Shown in pieces: positions 6,941-16,378 of a stretch of 36,915 bases of DNA. A program made the position numbers and the translations under genes. The notes under the pieces were generated by a model. That model saw only the letters and a program-made list of their open reading frames with translations, made no database searches and had not been told where the DNA came from. Positions within the stretch are counted from its first letter, which is position 1. Every line of letters begins with the position of its first letter. The stretch covers positions 1 through 36,915 of the forward strand of contig CAIQIE010000174.1 in the NCBI GenBank assembly GCA_903871805.1, read 5' to 3'. The stretch is from an uncultured Planctomycetaceae bacterium. Its GTDB lineage: Bacteria; Planctomycetota; Planctomycetia; Planctomycetales; Planctomycetaceae.

Positions 6941-9427
6941 TCAGCGAGGAATCGGCCCGGATCCGGAAATCCGTAAAATGCCTCCGGACGCTTTCTCGCT
7001 ACCCTCTGTCGCGCTGTGCGAGAACCGGGTGGCAGAAGCAGGCGTCACCCTGCCCTGAAGTCCCAGCCCGGGAGTCGCAGAACTTTGACCGGAGGGAGTA
7101 CCGGATTTCAGGGGACGTTTCATCGTTCCCGGTGTTTCCGCGGGTCCACCCAGTGAGGCTTTCTCTGTGGGCTTGACGCCCTTGTCGGGTTGACCGGTTG
7201 GCGGTCCCTGCCTGAGAGTTGCTGCAGGTGCTTGAGCTGGCTGAACCACCCCGGTTTTCCTGATGGAATCGTTTTCTGATCCAGGGACCGCCTGGATGTT
7301 CCCTGATGGTTCCAGAGACGCTCCTCCAAGGAAATCACCGAGTGACAGGACGGCCGCTGATTTTGAAGTGTCTGAATCTTTCTTTTGTGCCGCTGGTGCT
7401 GTGATCGCTGCGGCTGGCTGGTCCACTTTTGTGGGTGGTTTAGTGATTTGTGCCGGTGTGACGGGTAATTTCTGTCTGGATTCTGATGCGACAGGCGGCG
7501 CTGCGGGTGAAAGTCCCGGGGACGAGAGTCCTGGCGAAGGAAGCGGATTTCGAATGTCCGTCTTTCCTGCAGACGGCGGCGGTGGCGCTGAAGAATCGGC
7601 ATGGATTGATCTGGGCGTCGGCGACTGCGGTATAGATTTCAGCGGTAACGGCAAAGAATCTGCGCTGCGTTCAGAAATACTGGCCCCCGCCAGTGGTTGT
7701 GACCTGGTGGAAGGTGGCGACGGCGATGGGGACGCTGTCTGCTGTGTGGAAAGAGGTGCATTCGGCGTTGCCAGTGGGGCTGTTGCACGAGAATTCGGCG
7801 AGACGATCGACGGAGTCTGCGGCAACGACCGCTGAATTGCTGAATCAGACGGTGCCCGTGATGATGCTGACGCCCCGGGCGTCGGTGCAGGGGACAGCGG
7901 TGGAACGGGCGATGGGACATCCACACCAAGTAACGGCTCCTGGCCTGGCGTGTCGCCAGATGCTGCAGGCGATCCTGTGCCTGACGTTGGGGCAGGTGTC
8001 GGCGTCAGACCATTTGGCGTTTCCTGCCTGGGGGCAGCGGCCGATGGCGGTGAACTCGTTGCCGGTGCTGGCTGCGGAGGGGCAGTAACCGGGGCCGATT
8101 TTTCGCCGGATGGCATCGGCACGTTCAAAGATTCCGCGGGCTTTGCCGGCGCTTGAGTCGCCGCATCCGCAGCGGTCGTGTTTTTTACGGCAGGTGCTGT
8201 TTTTGGGGAGGGTGGGAGTTCCTTTGTCATCGTCGCCGATTTTGTTGCTGGTGGCTTTTCAGCAACTTTCTCCGGGGTTTCCTGAGCGGTTCGATCAAGA
8301 TAGATCGAGAGTGCGTTGGTTGCGTGGTACAGCGGCGAGCAGCTCACGTATTCCCGGCGATTCGCCATCAGGTCGTTGGCTGTGGCTTCAATGGCACGGC
8401 GAATCCACGCTTCCTTCAACTGCTCCTGCGAAACGGACATCATCAGAAATTCCAGCAGGTGCCCTTCGCTGGCCATTCTCTTGTCGAAGTCCTCTTTGAA
8501 TTCGCGAGTCTTGAAGAAGCCGGACGACAGAGACCCATCGGTGTTCCGCAGCACCCGAGCGACTTCAATGTACTTCTTGATTTTCTGGTCTGCTTCAAAC
8601 CAGGCGCCACGCAGGGGCTTTCCTGTCCGCAGGTAGACATTTCGAGCGCGAGCGAGTGCGAACAGCCCGTGCGTTCCACCGCAGGGCGATGTGGGGCCGC
8701 CCACTTTTTTGCCGGTCTCAATCTGCACAAGTTTTTCAATGCTCCACTGTTCACCGGCAGCATTGACCCATGTTGCATCTGAAGGCAGGTAGGTTGCCAA
8801 CGCCCACAGAGTCCAGGTGACTTCCTCGCGGGCATTCACAGTCATCTGAGCGTTTTTCAGCATGTCCTTCATGGTGATCGGACCACCAGGTGTCTGGAAT
8901 GTCGTTTCCAGTGGCAGGTTGCAGGTTGCCAGAATGGCCAGGAACTGATTGACGTGTCCTTCGAACCAGTAGGGCTTGCTGAAAGGATGGGCGCGTCCAC
9001 CGTACTGCGTTTTCTCGAACCACGATTCCTTCTGGAACAAGGGGCCGGATTGAATCCATTCAAGCCCGTTCACTGCCTGCCCATTATGGGAAATCAGGAA
9101 ATCCTGTCGCAGCCCCAGTACCCCGTGCATGATCTGCCAGGGCGTGTGATCTTTGGTGGATAGCAGTCTGTGCCGCTGGGTATCCCGGGTTTCCCAAACC
9201 AATTTCACCAGCGGGTCCGCAGAGTCGATGACCGCTTTTGAAACATTGCGAGCAGGTACGCTGGCTTTGTTCTCTGAGAGGATCACGTGAGGTTCAGATT
9301 CAGTCGTGCCGCCCTCGTTCACCGGTTGCCCTGACTGGGCAAAGACGGTGGTGAAGCTGATGCCTGTCCAGATTGCAAGCAGCGGCAGAATTTGCCGAAA
9401 TCCAGCCTGCATACCCAACGGACCCAT
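6941..9427 (-). CDS. Large secreted protein: alpha-helical domain plus Pro/Ala/Ser-rich tail
   Basis: The 828-residue product begins at ATG 9427 with AGGAG eight bases upstream. A signal peptide covers about residues 1-30. Residues about 60-385 form a conserved-looking helical domain with motifs such as PWQIMHGVLGLRQDF, TWTLWALATYLP and GGTHGLFALARARN. That resembles the helical repeat (toroid-like) domains seen in planctomycete secreted proteins, but I cannot name a family. From about residue 390 to the end the protein is a low-complexity tail dominated by Pro, Ala, Ser, Thr and Gly, likely disordered and possibly a wall or matrix linker. Antisense frames through this tail are artefacts of its composition. 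Function unknown; envelope localisation is inferred from the signal peptide. Confidence 0.75.
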   Translation of the reverse strand: MGPLGMQAGFRQILPLLAIWTGISFTTVFAQSGQPVNEGGTTESEPHVILSENKASVPARNVSKAVIDSADPLVKLVWETRDTQRHRLLSTKDHTPWQIMHGVLGLRQDFLISHNGQAVNGLEWIQSGPLFQKESWFEKTQYGGRAHPFSKPYWFEGHVNQFLAILATCNLPLETTFQTPGGPITMKDMLKNAQMTVNAREEVTWTLWALATYLPSDATWVNAAGEQWSIEKLVQIETGKKVGGPTSPCGGTHGLFALARARNVYLRTGKPLRGAWFEADQKIKKYIEVARVLRNTDGSLSSGFFKTREFKEDFDKRMASEGHLLEFLMMSVSQEQLKEAWIRRAIEATANDLMANRREYVSCSPLYHATNALSIYLDRTAQETPEKVAEKPPATKSATMTKELPPSPKTAPAVKNTTAADAATQAPAKPAESLNVPMPSGEKSAPVTAPPQPAPATSSPPSAAAPRQETPNGLTPTPAPTSGTGSPAASGDTPGQEPLLGVDVPSPVPPLSPAPTPGASASSRAPSDSAIQRSLPQTPSIVSPNSRATAPLATPNAPLSTQQTASPSPSPPSTRSQPLAGASISERSADSLPLPLKSIPQSPTPRSIHADSSAPPPPSAGKTDIRNPLPSPGLSSPGLSPAAPPVASESRQKLPVTPAQITKPPTKVDQPAAAITAPAAQKKDSDTSKSAAVLSLGDFLGGASLEPSGNIQAVPGSENDSIRKTGVVQPAQAPAATLRQGPPTGQPDKGVKPTEKASLGGPAETPGTMKRPLKSGTPSGQSSATPGLGLQGRVTPASATRFSHSATEGSEKASGGILRISGSGPIPR

Positions 9428-9768
9428 TCCGAAGGCTCCTGACGTTCGCTGACTCAGCGCCAGCCCGGTTGAACAAACCGGGCTGTCCCCTGGTGATCAA
9501 AAAACACGAAGCCGCAGGCGTTCCGCAATGCGTGATCCGTGTTGATATCGAACGACGTGACTTGAAGTTGTTCGTTTCCGTACAGCTGGCCTGTTATGGT
9601 TTACTGCCAGGAGTGTTTTCGGACTTCCGGACATTGCTCTTCACCCCATCAGAGATGACGGAGGGGGAATTTCTGCCAAACTGTGGCTGGGGAATCCGGA
9701 CGCCCTCGAAAATCTGTGCCCTTGTTATACGAAAAACGCGTGAAACTCAGCAACAGGAAGCGAATTGC
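9428..9768. other. Divergent promoter region
   Basis: This 341-bp gap separates the divergent starts of the large secreted protein and the Maf gene and must hold both promoters. I see no clear -35/-10 pair or operator; the plus frame stays open through part of it but without homology. Confidence 0.4.
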
Positions 9769-10347
9769 ATGGGAAAACTGATTCTGGCCAGTGGATCGCC
9801 CTATCGGCGGGAATTGCTGAAACGCCTTGTGTCGGATTTTGAGGTCCTGGTTCCGGATGTGGATGAAGAGGCTGTCAAGGACTCCGGCCTGCCTCCCGCG
9901 GATGTGGCCTGTCGGCTGGCCCTGATGAAGGCAACCGCCGTTGCGGAACTGCGTCCAGGGGCCATTGTGATTGGGTCAGACCAGTTGGTGGATCTGGACG
10001 GTCGGATCCTGGGCAAACCTCATACAGCGGAGACTGCCTGTCAGCAGTTACTGGATATGGCTGGCCGTCACCACCGTCTGCTGACGGCTGTCTGCGTGAC
10101 TGGTCCGCACGGAGTGACTCAGTTTATCGAGGAAACCGGACTCTGGATGCGGACGCTGGGGACGCATGAAGCGGAGGCTTACGTTTTGAAAGACCAACCG
10201 CTGGACTGCGCCGGAAGCTATCGAATTGAAGCAGCGGGCATTGGATTGTTTGAGAGAATTGAGACCAGTGATTTCACGGCAATCATGGGGCTGCCCCTGA
10301 TGAGGCTGGCCTCCGTACTGCGAGCCATTGGTTGCAGACTTCTTTAA
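9769..10347 (+). CDS. yceF: Maf/YceF-type nucleotide pyrophosphatase
   Basis: The 192-residue product starts at ATG 9769, preceded by AGGAAG at suitable spacing; the open frame extends upstream without homology. It has the Maf signature LILASGSPYRRELL at the N-terminus, the GSDQLV metal-site motif at about residue 67, GKPHTAE, and LDCAGSYRIEAAGIGLFER near the C-terminus. The DQ pair and the CAGS-(F/Y)-E-G-I-LFER region match E. coli YceF (m7GTP pyrophosphatase) better than the dTTP/UTP-specific YhdE branch. It hydrolyses non-canonical or modified nucleoside triphosphates in the cytoplasm. Sub-family specificity is inferred from motif similarity only. Confidence 0.9.
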   Translation: MGKLILASGSPYRRELLKRLVSDFEVLVPDVDEEAVKDSGLPPADVACRLALMKATAVAELRPGAIVIGSDQLVDLDGRILGKPHTAETACQQLLDMAGRHHRLLTAVCVTGPHGVTQFIEETGLWMRTLGTHEAEAYVLKDQPLDCAGSYRIEAAGIGLFERIETSDFTAIMGLPLMRLASVLRAIGCRLL

Positions 10348-10927
10348 ATGCTGCTGTGCTTCGGGCTGCTGCTTTTACGTTCTGTCGAGGGGGACGAGCT
10401 TTCTTCGGCGGCACGGCGTTTTGGAAAGTGTTGAGGGTGTGGCCAGAGATCGGAACTTCCCGGCTGTGGGACAGTCGCCTTCGATTCCTGAAATCAATGC
10501 GTATTTCGGAGGACTTCCGCGTACATAGGGGTGTTGACTGTTGCAGACCGGGCGGTCTGCTGTGGTGCACAGTCATGTTTCGACGAGTTGTTTCCCGGAG
10601 GTGTTTCAATAACTCCTCGAAATCCGTCGATCTGTCTGTTAAAACGCACCCGAGGGGTTCCGGGACCAGGAATGCCGGCTGCCGATCGTGTTCAAGTGAA
10701 CATCCGACGAAATCTCGGCGGCGTTTGCAACAGGTGCTGCTCGGGATTCCTGACACGTTGTGCTGTGCAGGTTGGGTTGAGTGACGGTGATGGAATGCAC
10801 CGTATTGATAATGCTGTGGATACTGCGACGGGTTAGGTTGCGTGCCGGCTTTAGTTCGTTGGCGGATATCGTTGACAGGCGTGGTTTGGTTTTAAGTTTT
10901 CGTGGAATACTGCGGGCGGAAGCAAAT
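10348..10927. other. Intergenic region before ABC transporter operon
   Basis: About 580 bp with several overlapping frames lacking homology. The frame of the ABC ATPase extends back to 10781, but that extension is hydrophobic and unlike the family start. No promoter could be assigned. Confidence 0.4.
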
Positions 10928-11617
10928 ATGTCATTGCTGCTGGAGCATATTCGCAAATCCTATCGACAGCCTGAGGGTGGCAGTCTGCCGGTACTGGGGA
11001 TTGAGCGATTTGAAATTCGTCAGGGTGAGCAGGTCGTGCTGCTGGGGGCCAGTGGCGGTGGAAAAACCACGCTGCTGAACATTATCTCGGGGATTCTGAC
11101 ACCTGATTCGGGACGTGTGGTCATCGATAATCGGGACATTGCGGCGATGCCCGAGGTTGTGCGGGACCGTTATCGTGCGTCGAAAGTGGGGATTGTCTTT
11201 CAGACGTTTAATCTTCTTCCGGCATTTTCGGCCCTGGAAAACGTCATGTTGGGAATGGTCTTTTCCGGACGCGGTGTGGATCGCGGTTTTGCGAAGCAGC
11301 TGCTGGAACGAGTGGGGCTGGGGCACCGGCTGAATCATTCGCCCAAACGTCTGTCCGTGGGAGAACAGCAGCGAGTGGCTGTTGCGAGGGCGCTGGCCAA
11401 CAAGCCGGTGCTGTTACTGGCGGACGAACCCACAGCGAATGTCGATACCAAAAATCAGCAACTGGTTCTGGATCTGATTCGTGACACCTGTCGGGATCAC
11501 AATGTGTCTTTGCTGATGGTGACACATTCGCTGGAAGTGGCTGGCACATTTCAGCGAGTGGAGCGACTGCAGGATTTCAACCATCCCGAATTGTGCGTAA
11601 AGGGGCAGGCGATATGA
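10928..11617 (+). CDS. ABC transporter ATP-binding protein, LolD/MacB type
   Basis: The 229-residue product carries Walker A GASGGGKTT (about 40-48), Q-loop FQTFNLLP, signature LSVGEQQ (142-148), Walker B VLLLADEPTANVD (161-173) and the switch His at 200. The short length and the FQTFNLLP and DEPTANVD motifs place it in the LolD/MacB/FtsE family, which powers mechanotransmission rather than transport across the inner membrane. The start was set at ATG 10928 where homology begins. Its stop overlaps the start of the permease by four bases (ATGA), so the two are translationally coupled and form one transporter. The signature has VG in place of the usual GG, a mild deviation. Confidence 0.93.
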   Translation: MSLLLEHIRKSYRQPEGGSLPVLGIERFEIRQGEQVVLLGASGGGKTTLLNIISGILTPDSGRVVIDNRDIAAMPEVVRDRYRASKVGIVFQTFNLLPAFSALENVMLGMVFSGRGVDRGFAKQLLERVGLGHRLNHSPKRLSVGEQQRVAVARALANKPVLLLADEPTANVDTKNQQLVLDLIRDTCRDHNVSLLMVTHSLEVAGTFQRVERLQDFNHPELCVKGQAI

Positions 11618-12978
11618 ATCTACTCACAATTGCATGGAAGAGTATTCTGCAGCGTCGTCTGGCCTCATTCCTCACGGCGCTCAGCATTGGCCTTGGCGTC
11701 ATGCTGATGGTGCTGGTGCTGGTGATTTTCGGGGCGGTCGACAGTGCCTTCACGCAGCGAAGTGTTGGTTATGACCTGATTGTTGGCCCCAAAGGCAGCG
11801 ATCTGCAGCTGGTGCTGAGTGCGGTCTACCGGATGCAGCCGCCGATCGAAAATCTGCCGTATCTATACCTGCAGCAGATCCGGCAGGATCGCCGGGTTGT
11901 CTCTGCCGTTCCGCTGGCCTTCGGTGACGTGACGGAAATTGGCTCGTTTCCGATTGTGGGGACCACAACGGAATACTTTGAGAACGAGTACATGCCTGGT
12001 CAGAGTTTTCGAATTCGCGGGACCAGAATCAATGCCCTGTTTGATTCCATCATTGGATCAGAGGTCGCCAGAGAAAACGGCTGGGACGTCGGTTCGCAGT
12101 TTTCGATCATTCATGGTGGTGCAGAGAGTGAAGATGTGCACGATGAAAAGTTCACGGTCGTTGCGGTGCTGGATACTACCGGAACGGCGAATGACCGAAC
12201 GGTATTTCTGAACCTCGATGGTTTTTACGCCATCGCAGGGCACGAAAAACCCATTGACGAAGTTGAGAAACGCCTTAAGGACTTTTACGCGGCAGACCCT
12301 GATCGTCTGAATCAGGCGTTGACGCAGCTTCAGGATTATCGCACGCGACAGGCCGCAAAGCCTGCAGACTCTCAGCCTTCTGCGGTCGTCACGCCGGCCA
12401 TCGTCACTTATGACAGTCCGGATGCCATGAAGGAAGTGACCGCGATTCTTGTGCGCACGCGCCCGGAAACGCCCTTTGATGCGATCAGTCTGTCTGCTGA
12501 ACTACAAAAGGGCTTTCAGGCGATGGCTGTGAATCCAGTGCGTCCGATCCAGCGGCTGATGACGGGGTTGCTTGGAAATATCCAGAAAGCGCTGGTCGTA
12601 CTAACGGCCATTATCATTCTGGTCTCCGGCGTCGGTATCTTTGTCAGTATTTATAATTCAATGTCGGACCGTCGCCGGGAAATCGGCATTATGCGGGCAC
12701 TGGGAGCCGGTCGGCACCATGTGTTTGGAATTGTCCTTGCCGAGTCCGCCCTGCTCTGCCTTGGCGGAGCCACGACCGGCTGGCTGGCGGGCCATGGACT
12801 CGCAATCGCCTCCGCTCCATGGGTGATTCGTCAGACCGGGTTGCTGATCAATCCCTGGTCTATGAACACGCTGGAATTCGTCCTGTTTCCGGTTGTCGCC
12901 GGCATGGCTGTCCTGGTCGGATTTCTCCCGGCAATGACTGCCTATCGGACCAATGTCGCGGATGCACTCAGTTCCTGA
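11614..12978 (+). CDS. MacB/LolE-like FtsX-family ABC permease
   Basis: The 454-residue permease overlaps the ATPase stop by four bases. It has the four-helix MacB topology: TM1 at about residues 17-38, a large periplasmic MacB_PCD domain (about 40-325), then three C-terminal helices beginning at ALVVLTAIIILVSGVGIFV. The FtsX coupling region MSDRRREIGIMRALGAG follows TM2 and is characteristic. With its ATPase it probably extracts or moves a lipoprotein, lipid or peptide across the periplasm. No membrane-fusion (MacA) or TolC gene is adjacent, so a LolCDE-like or stand-alone role is as likely as efflux. Confidence 0.9.
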   Translation: MNLLTIAWKSILQRRLASFLTALSIGLGVMLMVLVLVIFGAVDSAFTQRSVGYDLIVGPKGSDLQLVLSAVYRMQPPIENLPYLYLQQIRQDRRVVSAVPLAFGDVTEIGSFPIVGTTTEYFENEYMPGQSFRIRGTRINALFDSIIGSEVARENGWDVGSQFSIIHGGAESEDVHDEKFTVVAVLDTTGTANDRTVFLNLDGFYAIAGHEKPIDEVEKRLKDFYAADPDRLNQALTQLQDYRTRQAAKPADSQPSAVVTPAIVTYDSPDAMKEVTAILVRTRPETPFDAISLSAELQKGFQAMAVNPVRPIQRLMTGLLGNIQKALVVLTAIIILVSGVGIFVSIYNSMSDRRREIGIMRALGAGRHHVFGIVLAESALLCLGGATTGWLAGHGLAIASAPWVIRQTGLLINPWSMNTLEFVLFPVVAGMAVLVGFLPAMTAYRTNVADALSS

Positions 12979-13082
12979 GGCAGACCGGTCGGTTCGGCAA
13001 AGCTGCTATTCCTGTGCGCAGCGAATATTATGATGGACCGGCTGGTACCTCGTTTTCCAGATGACCGAAATATGTGATCCGC

Positions 13083-13901
13083 ATGTCGCAGGCAACGTCA
13101 TCGCAGTTTGTTTTGCTCATGCGGATCCTGCCAGCAGCCCTGGGGCTGACGGCGTTCTGGGTTCTGGAGTCGTTTCGTCCCGAGGGACAGCCAGTTCCCA
13201 GGCAACGACGATTGCTTCATGCCGCCAGAAATCTGTCTCTGTCCGCGCTGAATGGATTCCTGATCCTGTTCTCACTGGGAATGGTGACTGCCGGTACGCT
13301 GCAGTACGTTCAAAGGAACTCGATTGGTATTCTGCCATGGCTCTCTGTGTCCGGGTGGCAGAGTACCGTTCTGGCGGTTGTGCTTCTGGATGCATGGACG
13401 TGGCTGTGGCATCGGGCGAACCATCGTCTGCCTCTGCTTTGGCGATTTCATCGTGTGCATCACGGCGATGCCGAGATGGACGTCACGACCTCGGCCAGAT
13501 TTCATCCTGGGGAACTGGCGATGTCTGCCCTGTGTCGCCTGCCAGTGATTGCCTGTCTTGGCCTGACATCCTTCCAGTTACTGATGTATGAAACGCTGCT
13601 GCTGTTTGTTTCTCAGTTTCATCATGGCCGGTTTCGCATGGGAACCTGGGAGAGGATTGTGCGTTGGCTGATCGTCACTCCGTCGATGCATCGAGTGCAC
13701 CACTCGCGAATTCGCCAGGAAACTAACTCGAACTACGCGTCCATACTGTCGGTCTGGGATCGCATCTTTGGCACCTACAGGATGCCTGAGGGCCGGAGTC
13801 AATTGTCGACGGGGCTGAATGAACTGGATGATGCGAAGTATCAGACCGTGTGTGGGATGCTGAGCACGCCTTTTGGAACGGACCACCATCCGGATGCATA
13901 G
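13083..13901 (+). CDS. Fatty acid hydroxylase / sterol desaturase family membrane protein
   Basis: The 272-residue product starts at ATG 13083 (GTG 13074 also in frame). It shows the eight-histidine di-iron pattern of the sterol desaturase superfamily: HRANH, HRVHH about 13 residues later, FHHGRF in the C-terminal half, and HRVHHSR near the end. Several hydrophobic segments precede and separate these clusters. Such enzymes hydroxylate or desaturate lipids (fatty acids, sterols, carotenoids) at the membrane using oxygen. The substrate cannot be read from sequence. It follows the ABC permease by about 100 bp on the same strand and converges on the FabZ-like gene; a lipid-related neighbourhood is possible but not proven. 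Confidence 0.88.
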   Translation: MSQATSSQFVLLMRILPAALGLTAFWVLESFRPEGQPVPRQRRLLHAARNLSLSALNGFLILFSLGMVTAGTLQYVQRNSIGILPWLSVSGWQSTVLAVVLLDAWTWLWHRANHRLPLLWRFHRVHHGDAEMDVTTSARFHPGELAMSALCRLPVIACLGLTSFQLLMYETLLLFVSQFHHGRFRMGTWERIVRWLIVTPSMHRVHHSRIRQETNSNYASILSVWDRIFGTYRMPEGRSQLSTGLNELDDAKYQTVCGMLSTPFGTDHHPDA

Positions 13902-13922
13902 GTTGCATCGGGGAATTCAGTG

Positions 13923-13956
13923 GGCTGCCTGAACCGCGTCGAATCCGGAGGCAGCC
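13923..13956. terminator. Hairpin between convergent hydroxylase and FabZ-like genes
   Basis: GGCTGCCT (13923-13930) pairs perfectly with AGGCAGCC (13949-13956), and the loop can pair further (CCG with CGG). It sits in the 72-bp gap between two convergent stops, a typical bidirectional terminator position. No long T-run follows. Confidence 0.45.
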
Positions 13957-13973
13957 TTCGTCGTCCTGCGGTA

Positions 13974-14465
13974 TCAACCCTCTTTATTGACAGTGACGCC
14001 CAGCATTTGGCCTTCGAACATCAGTTCGCCTGCGACCCAGCCCTGAAAGTTAAACTGCGCCAGTTTTCGAGCCATGACCCGGGTGACTTTGGCGATCAGA
14101 TCCAGCCGGGCTCCGGGGAAGATGGGTTTTCGGAACCGCACTTCATCCATACCGCCAAAGCCCAGGTAATCGCCGCCGATCAGATCATACTTTCGGGCGT
14201 AGAAGCCCCCCAGCTGCGCAGCGGCTTCGCACTGAATAACGCCGGGCATCAGAGCGAACGAAGGCATGTGTCCGCGAATCCAGAATTCCTGATCGGTCAA
14301 TTGCTTGAAGCCGACGACCAGATGCTGTGACTGATCCACGTGTACGATGGCCGTCAACTGTTCCATCTCGAAACGCTGAGGATTAATCCGTCGAATGTCG
14401 TCGAGCGTAAACAGAGGGTTTGTAAAATCAAGCAGACTAAGGTCACAAAGTGGCGCCGATGCCAT
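13974..14465 (-). CDS. FabZ-like 3-hydroxyacyl-ACP dehydratase (hotdog fold)
   Basis: The 163-residue product has the FabZ active-site helix pattern: GHMPSFALMPGVIQCEAAAQ, with the catalytic His at 66 and Glu at 80, equivalent to the GHFPGxPVMPGV and E..AQ motifs. GGAG lies about 10 bases before the ATG. FabZ dehydrates 3-hydroxyacyl-ACP in type II fatty acid synthesis. The substitution of PSFAL for the usual PGxPV and the short length suggest one of the FabZ/FabA-like paralogues that planctomycetes carry rather than the housekeeping enzyme. Confidence in the fold is high, in the exact reaction moderate. Confidence 0.85.
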   Translation of the reverse strand: MASAPLCDLSLLDFTNPLFTLDDIRRINPQRFEMEQLTAIVHVDQSQHLVVGFKQLTDQEFWIRGHMPSFALMPGVIQCEAAAQLGGFYARKYDLIGGDYLGFGGMDEVRFRKPIFPGARLDLIAKVTRVMARKLAQFNFQGWVAGELMFEGQMLGVTVNKEG

Positions 14466-14785
14466 TGATCGGTTTCTCCGGATCGATCAGAAGGACAAAT
14501 AGTGTTTCAGAAAATGACTGAGGCAGCAGTGCAGGGTCCTGAGATTCTCTGGAAACACGGATTGCAGTATGAGAAGCGGCAACTGACAAGCCGCAGCGAT
14601 GAATTCGGTTCGGGATTTTCAAAGTCAGTGGAAAATTCTTCTCTGACTACCGCTTTAAGGACGCCGGACGAACCGACTTCCGGAAGGAATTGCGGGATCA
14701 AACGCTGTTTTGGGTCCTGAAAACGAATCGAAACTCCGCCAGATCCCCTTGAATTTCTATTGTCTGTGGGGCAGATGTCTGCCAT
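14466..14785. other. Intergenic region upstream of FabZ-like gene
   Basis: A 320-bp gap with short frames on both strands that lack homology. It must contain the promoter of the FabZ-like gene on the minus strand; nothing else is recognised. Confidence 0.4.
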
Positions 14786-16072
14786 TCACTCTGGTTGAGT
14801 CTTTTCCGGGGCGGGCACGCTTGCGGGAGTATCCGGGGCAGCAGTGGGGGATAGGGGATTTGCCGCTTCCGAGTCCGTGGGTACGTTTTCACCTGGCAAA
14901 TTTGTTTTCTTCAGGGCTAGTTCATATTCCTGCAGCGTGGCCACCAGTTCGGCCTGAGCTTCGACAGGTTCAAGGCTGATGGCCTTTTTCTGCAGTTCGA
15001 TTGCTGCCGAAAGATCCCCCATCCGCGCTGTGACTCGTGCCAGCGTGTCGAGGACGCTGCTGTCTTTTTCCTGAGTCAGTTCGGCCGCCAGCCGAGCGGC
15101 TGAATGGGCCACGTTCAGTTCCACCTGCATACTGTCCGTTCCTGTCGCCAGCAGCCATGCGAGGCTGTTGAGAGCTGCAGGGTTTGTTTGACAGGTCTTG
15201 AGTGCGACGGCGGCCGCGTCTTTGGCTTCAGCAAACCTTTCGGATCGGATCAGCAGTTCAAGTCGAGTCATCGCATGGTCAAAGCTTTCCGGAAAGAGTG
15301 TCGTCAGTTCCTGTGCGGACCGCATCGCACTTTCCATGTCACCTCGTTCAAGTGCCGATTTCAGTTTTTGTTCGGCAACCATTGCGTCGCGAGCTTTGTT
15401 CAGATCCCATGTGCCCGCGACGACGGCCTGCAGCGGGCCGTCGATGGCCATCGGATGACCGATCCATTCGAGCTTTCCCGATTTGCCAACAATAAATGCA
15501 CAGGGAATCCCCTGTTGACCGGAATTGTCCATCCAGTCGCCGCTGGCCGTACGTTTTTCATCGAGTGCGATTGAGTAATTCAGGACCTCGCTCCAGGTGT
15601 TTTCGACACCTCGGGCCTTTTGCTTCAGGAACACTTCAACGGCTTCCTGATCTTCATCGGTGACGCCAATAACACGAATCTGGCTGCCGTAGACTTTTTG
15701 CAGGTCAGCCAGGTGCAGCAAGCTTTGAAGACACGGCCCGCACCATGTGGCCCAGAACTCTACCACATAGACCTGATCACCGGCGAAGGTTTCGACCGGC
15801 TGTCCCCGCATCCATTTTAAGTCGGTGACGGGCGGAGCAGCAGAACCGATTGCCAGCGTCCCACGGGAAAACCGCGGATCAAAACCCGCGCGAAAGTCAA
15901 CAGAAATCATGGAGGCTTCGGCGCTGGTCGATACGCTGACTGGCTTTTCGTCCATACCGGCGCTGTCAGTTGAGTCGTCTGATGCGGACTGAGTGAAATC
16001 AGCCGATGGCGCCCCTTTTTCGCAACCGAAGGCAAGGAAGGGGATCAGCATCCATACAGCAATGCGTTGCAT
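14786..16072 (-). CDS. TlpA-like thioredoxin-domain lipoprotein with TPR-like tail
   Basis: The 428-residue product starts at ATG 16072, giving a lipoprotein signal peptide with lipobox LAFG-C and lipidated Cys at 17; the frame is open further upstream but arginine-rich and non-homologous. Residues about 76-230 form a TlpA/ResA-type thioredoxin domain with WATWCGPC (CxxC at 111-114) and the cis-Pro region GIPCAFIVGKSGK. Residues about 240-385 are helical, with TPR-like alternation, and the C-terminus is Pro/Ala-rich. It is expected at the outer face of the membrane as a thiol-disulfide reductase, for example in cytochrome maturation or redox repair. The extra Cys in the cis-Pro motif is noteworthy. 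Confidence 0.85.
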   Translation of the reverse strand: MQRIAVWMLIPFLAFGCEKGAPSADFTQSASDDSTDSAGMDEKPVSVSTSAEASMISVDFRAGFDPRFSRGTLAIGSAAPPVTDLKWMRGQPVETFAGDQVYVVEFWATWCGPCLQSLLHLADLQKVYGSQIRVIGVTDEDQEAVEVFLKQKARGVENTWSEVLNYSIALDEKRTASGDWMDNSGQQGIPCAFIVGKSGKLEWIGHPMAIDGPLQAVVAGTWDLNKARDAMVAEQKLKSALERGDMESAMRSAQELTTLFPESFDHAMTRLELLIRSERFAEAKDAAAVALKTCQTNPAALNSLAWLLATGTDSMQVELNVAHSAARLAAELTQEKDSSVLDTLARVTARMGDLSAAIELQKKAISLEPVEAQAELVATLQEYELALKKTNLPGENVPTDSEAANPLSPTAAPDTPASVPAPEKTQPE

Positions 16073-16378
16073 ACGTTGATCGAACCTGACAGGGAGTTCA
16101 CTGGAAACATGTGTCTGAATTGCCGGTCTGGCCCGGGCAGATCTGTCTCGGGAAAATCTGTCCCGGGAAAACACCGCCTGCGACATCCCAGTCGATATAC
16201 CAGGCAGAGGGGGGAACGCCCGCAAAGCTGGTGCAAGCCGCAGAAACCCGCCGCTGCGGGATACTAGCAAACGGGCTGATGCCTGGCAGCCAAAGTCGGC
16301 ACATTGGCCCGAGATTTTCTGGCTTTCGAAACGCAGATTTTGTAGCGGCACAGAAGCGGCTGGCGGGCTATTCCTGGT
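16073..16378. other. Intergenic region with a short degenerate repeat
   Basis: About 306 bp upstream of the lipoprotein gene. Between roughly 16134 and 16172 a degenerate unit of about 15 bp (ATCTGTCYCGGGAAA) occurs two to three times in tandem. No gene is supported here. Confidence 0.5.

Noticed and set aside
7263..8782. Several plus-strand frames with Gly/Ala/Val-rich products
   Set aside because: They mirror the Pro/Ala/Ser-rich minus-strand tail and domain of the large secreted protein; composition explains the open frames.
13061..13591. 176-codon frame overlapping the hydroxylase
   Set aside because: Out of frame with the eight-histidine protein and without homology.
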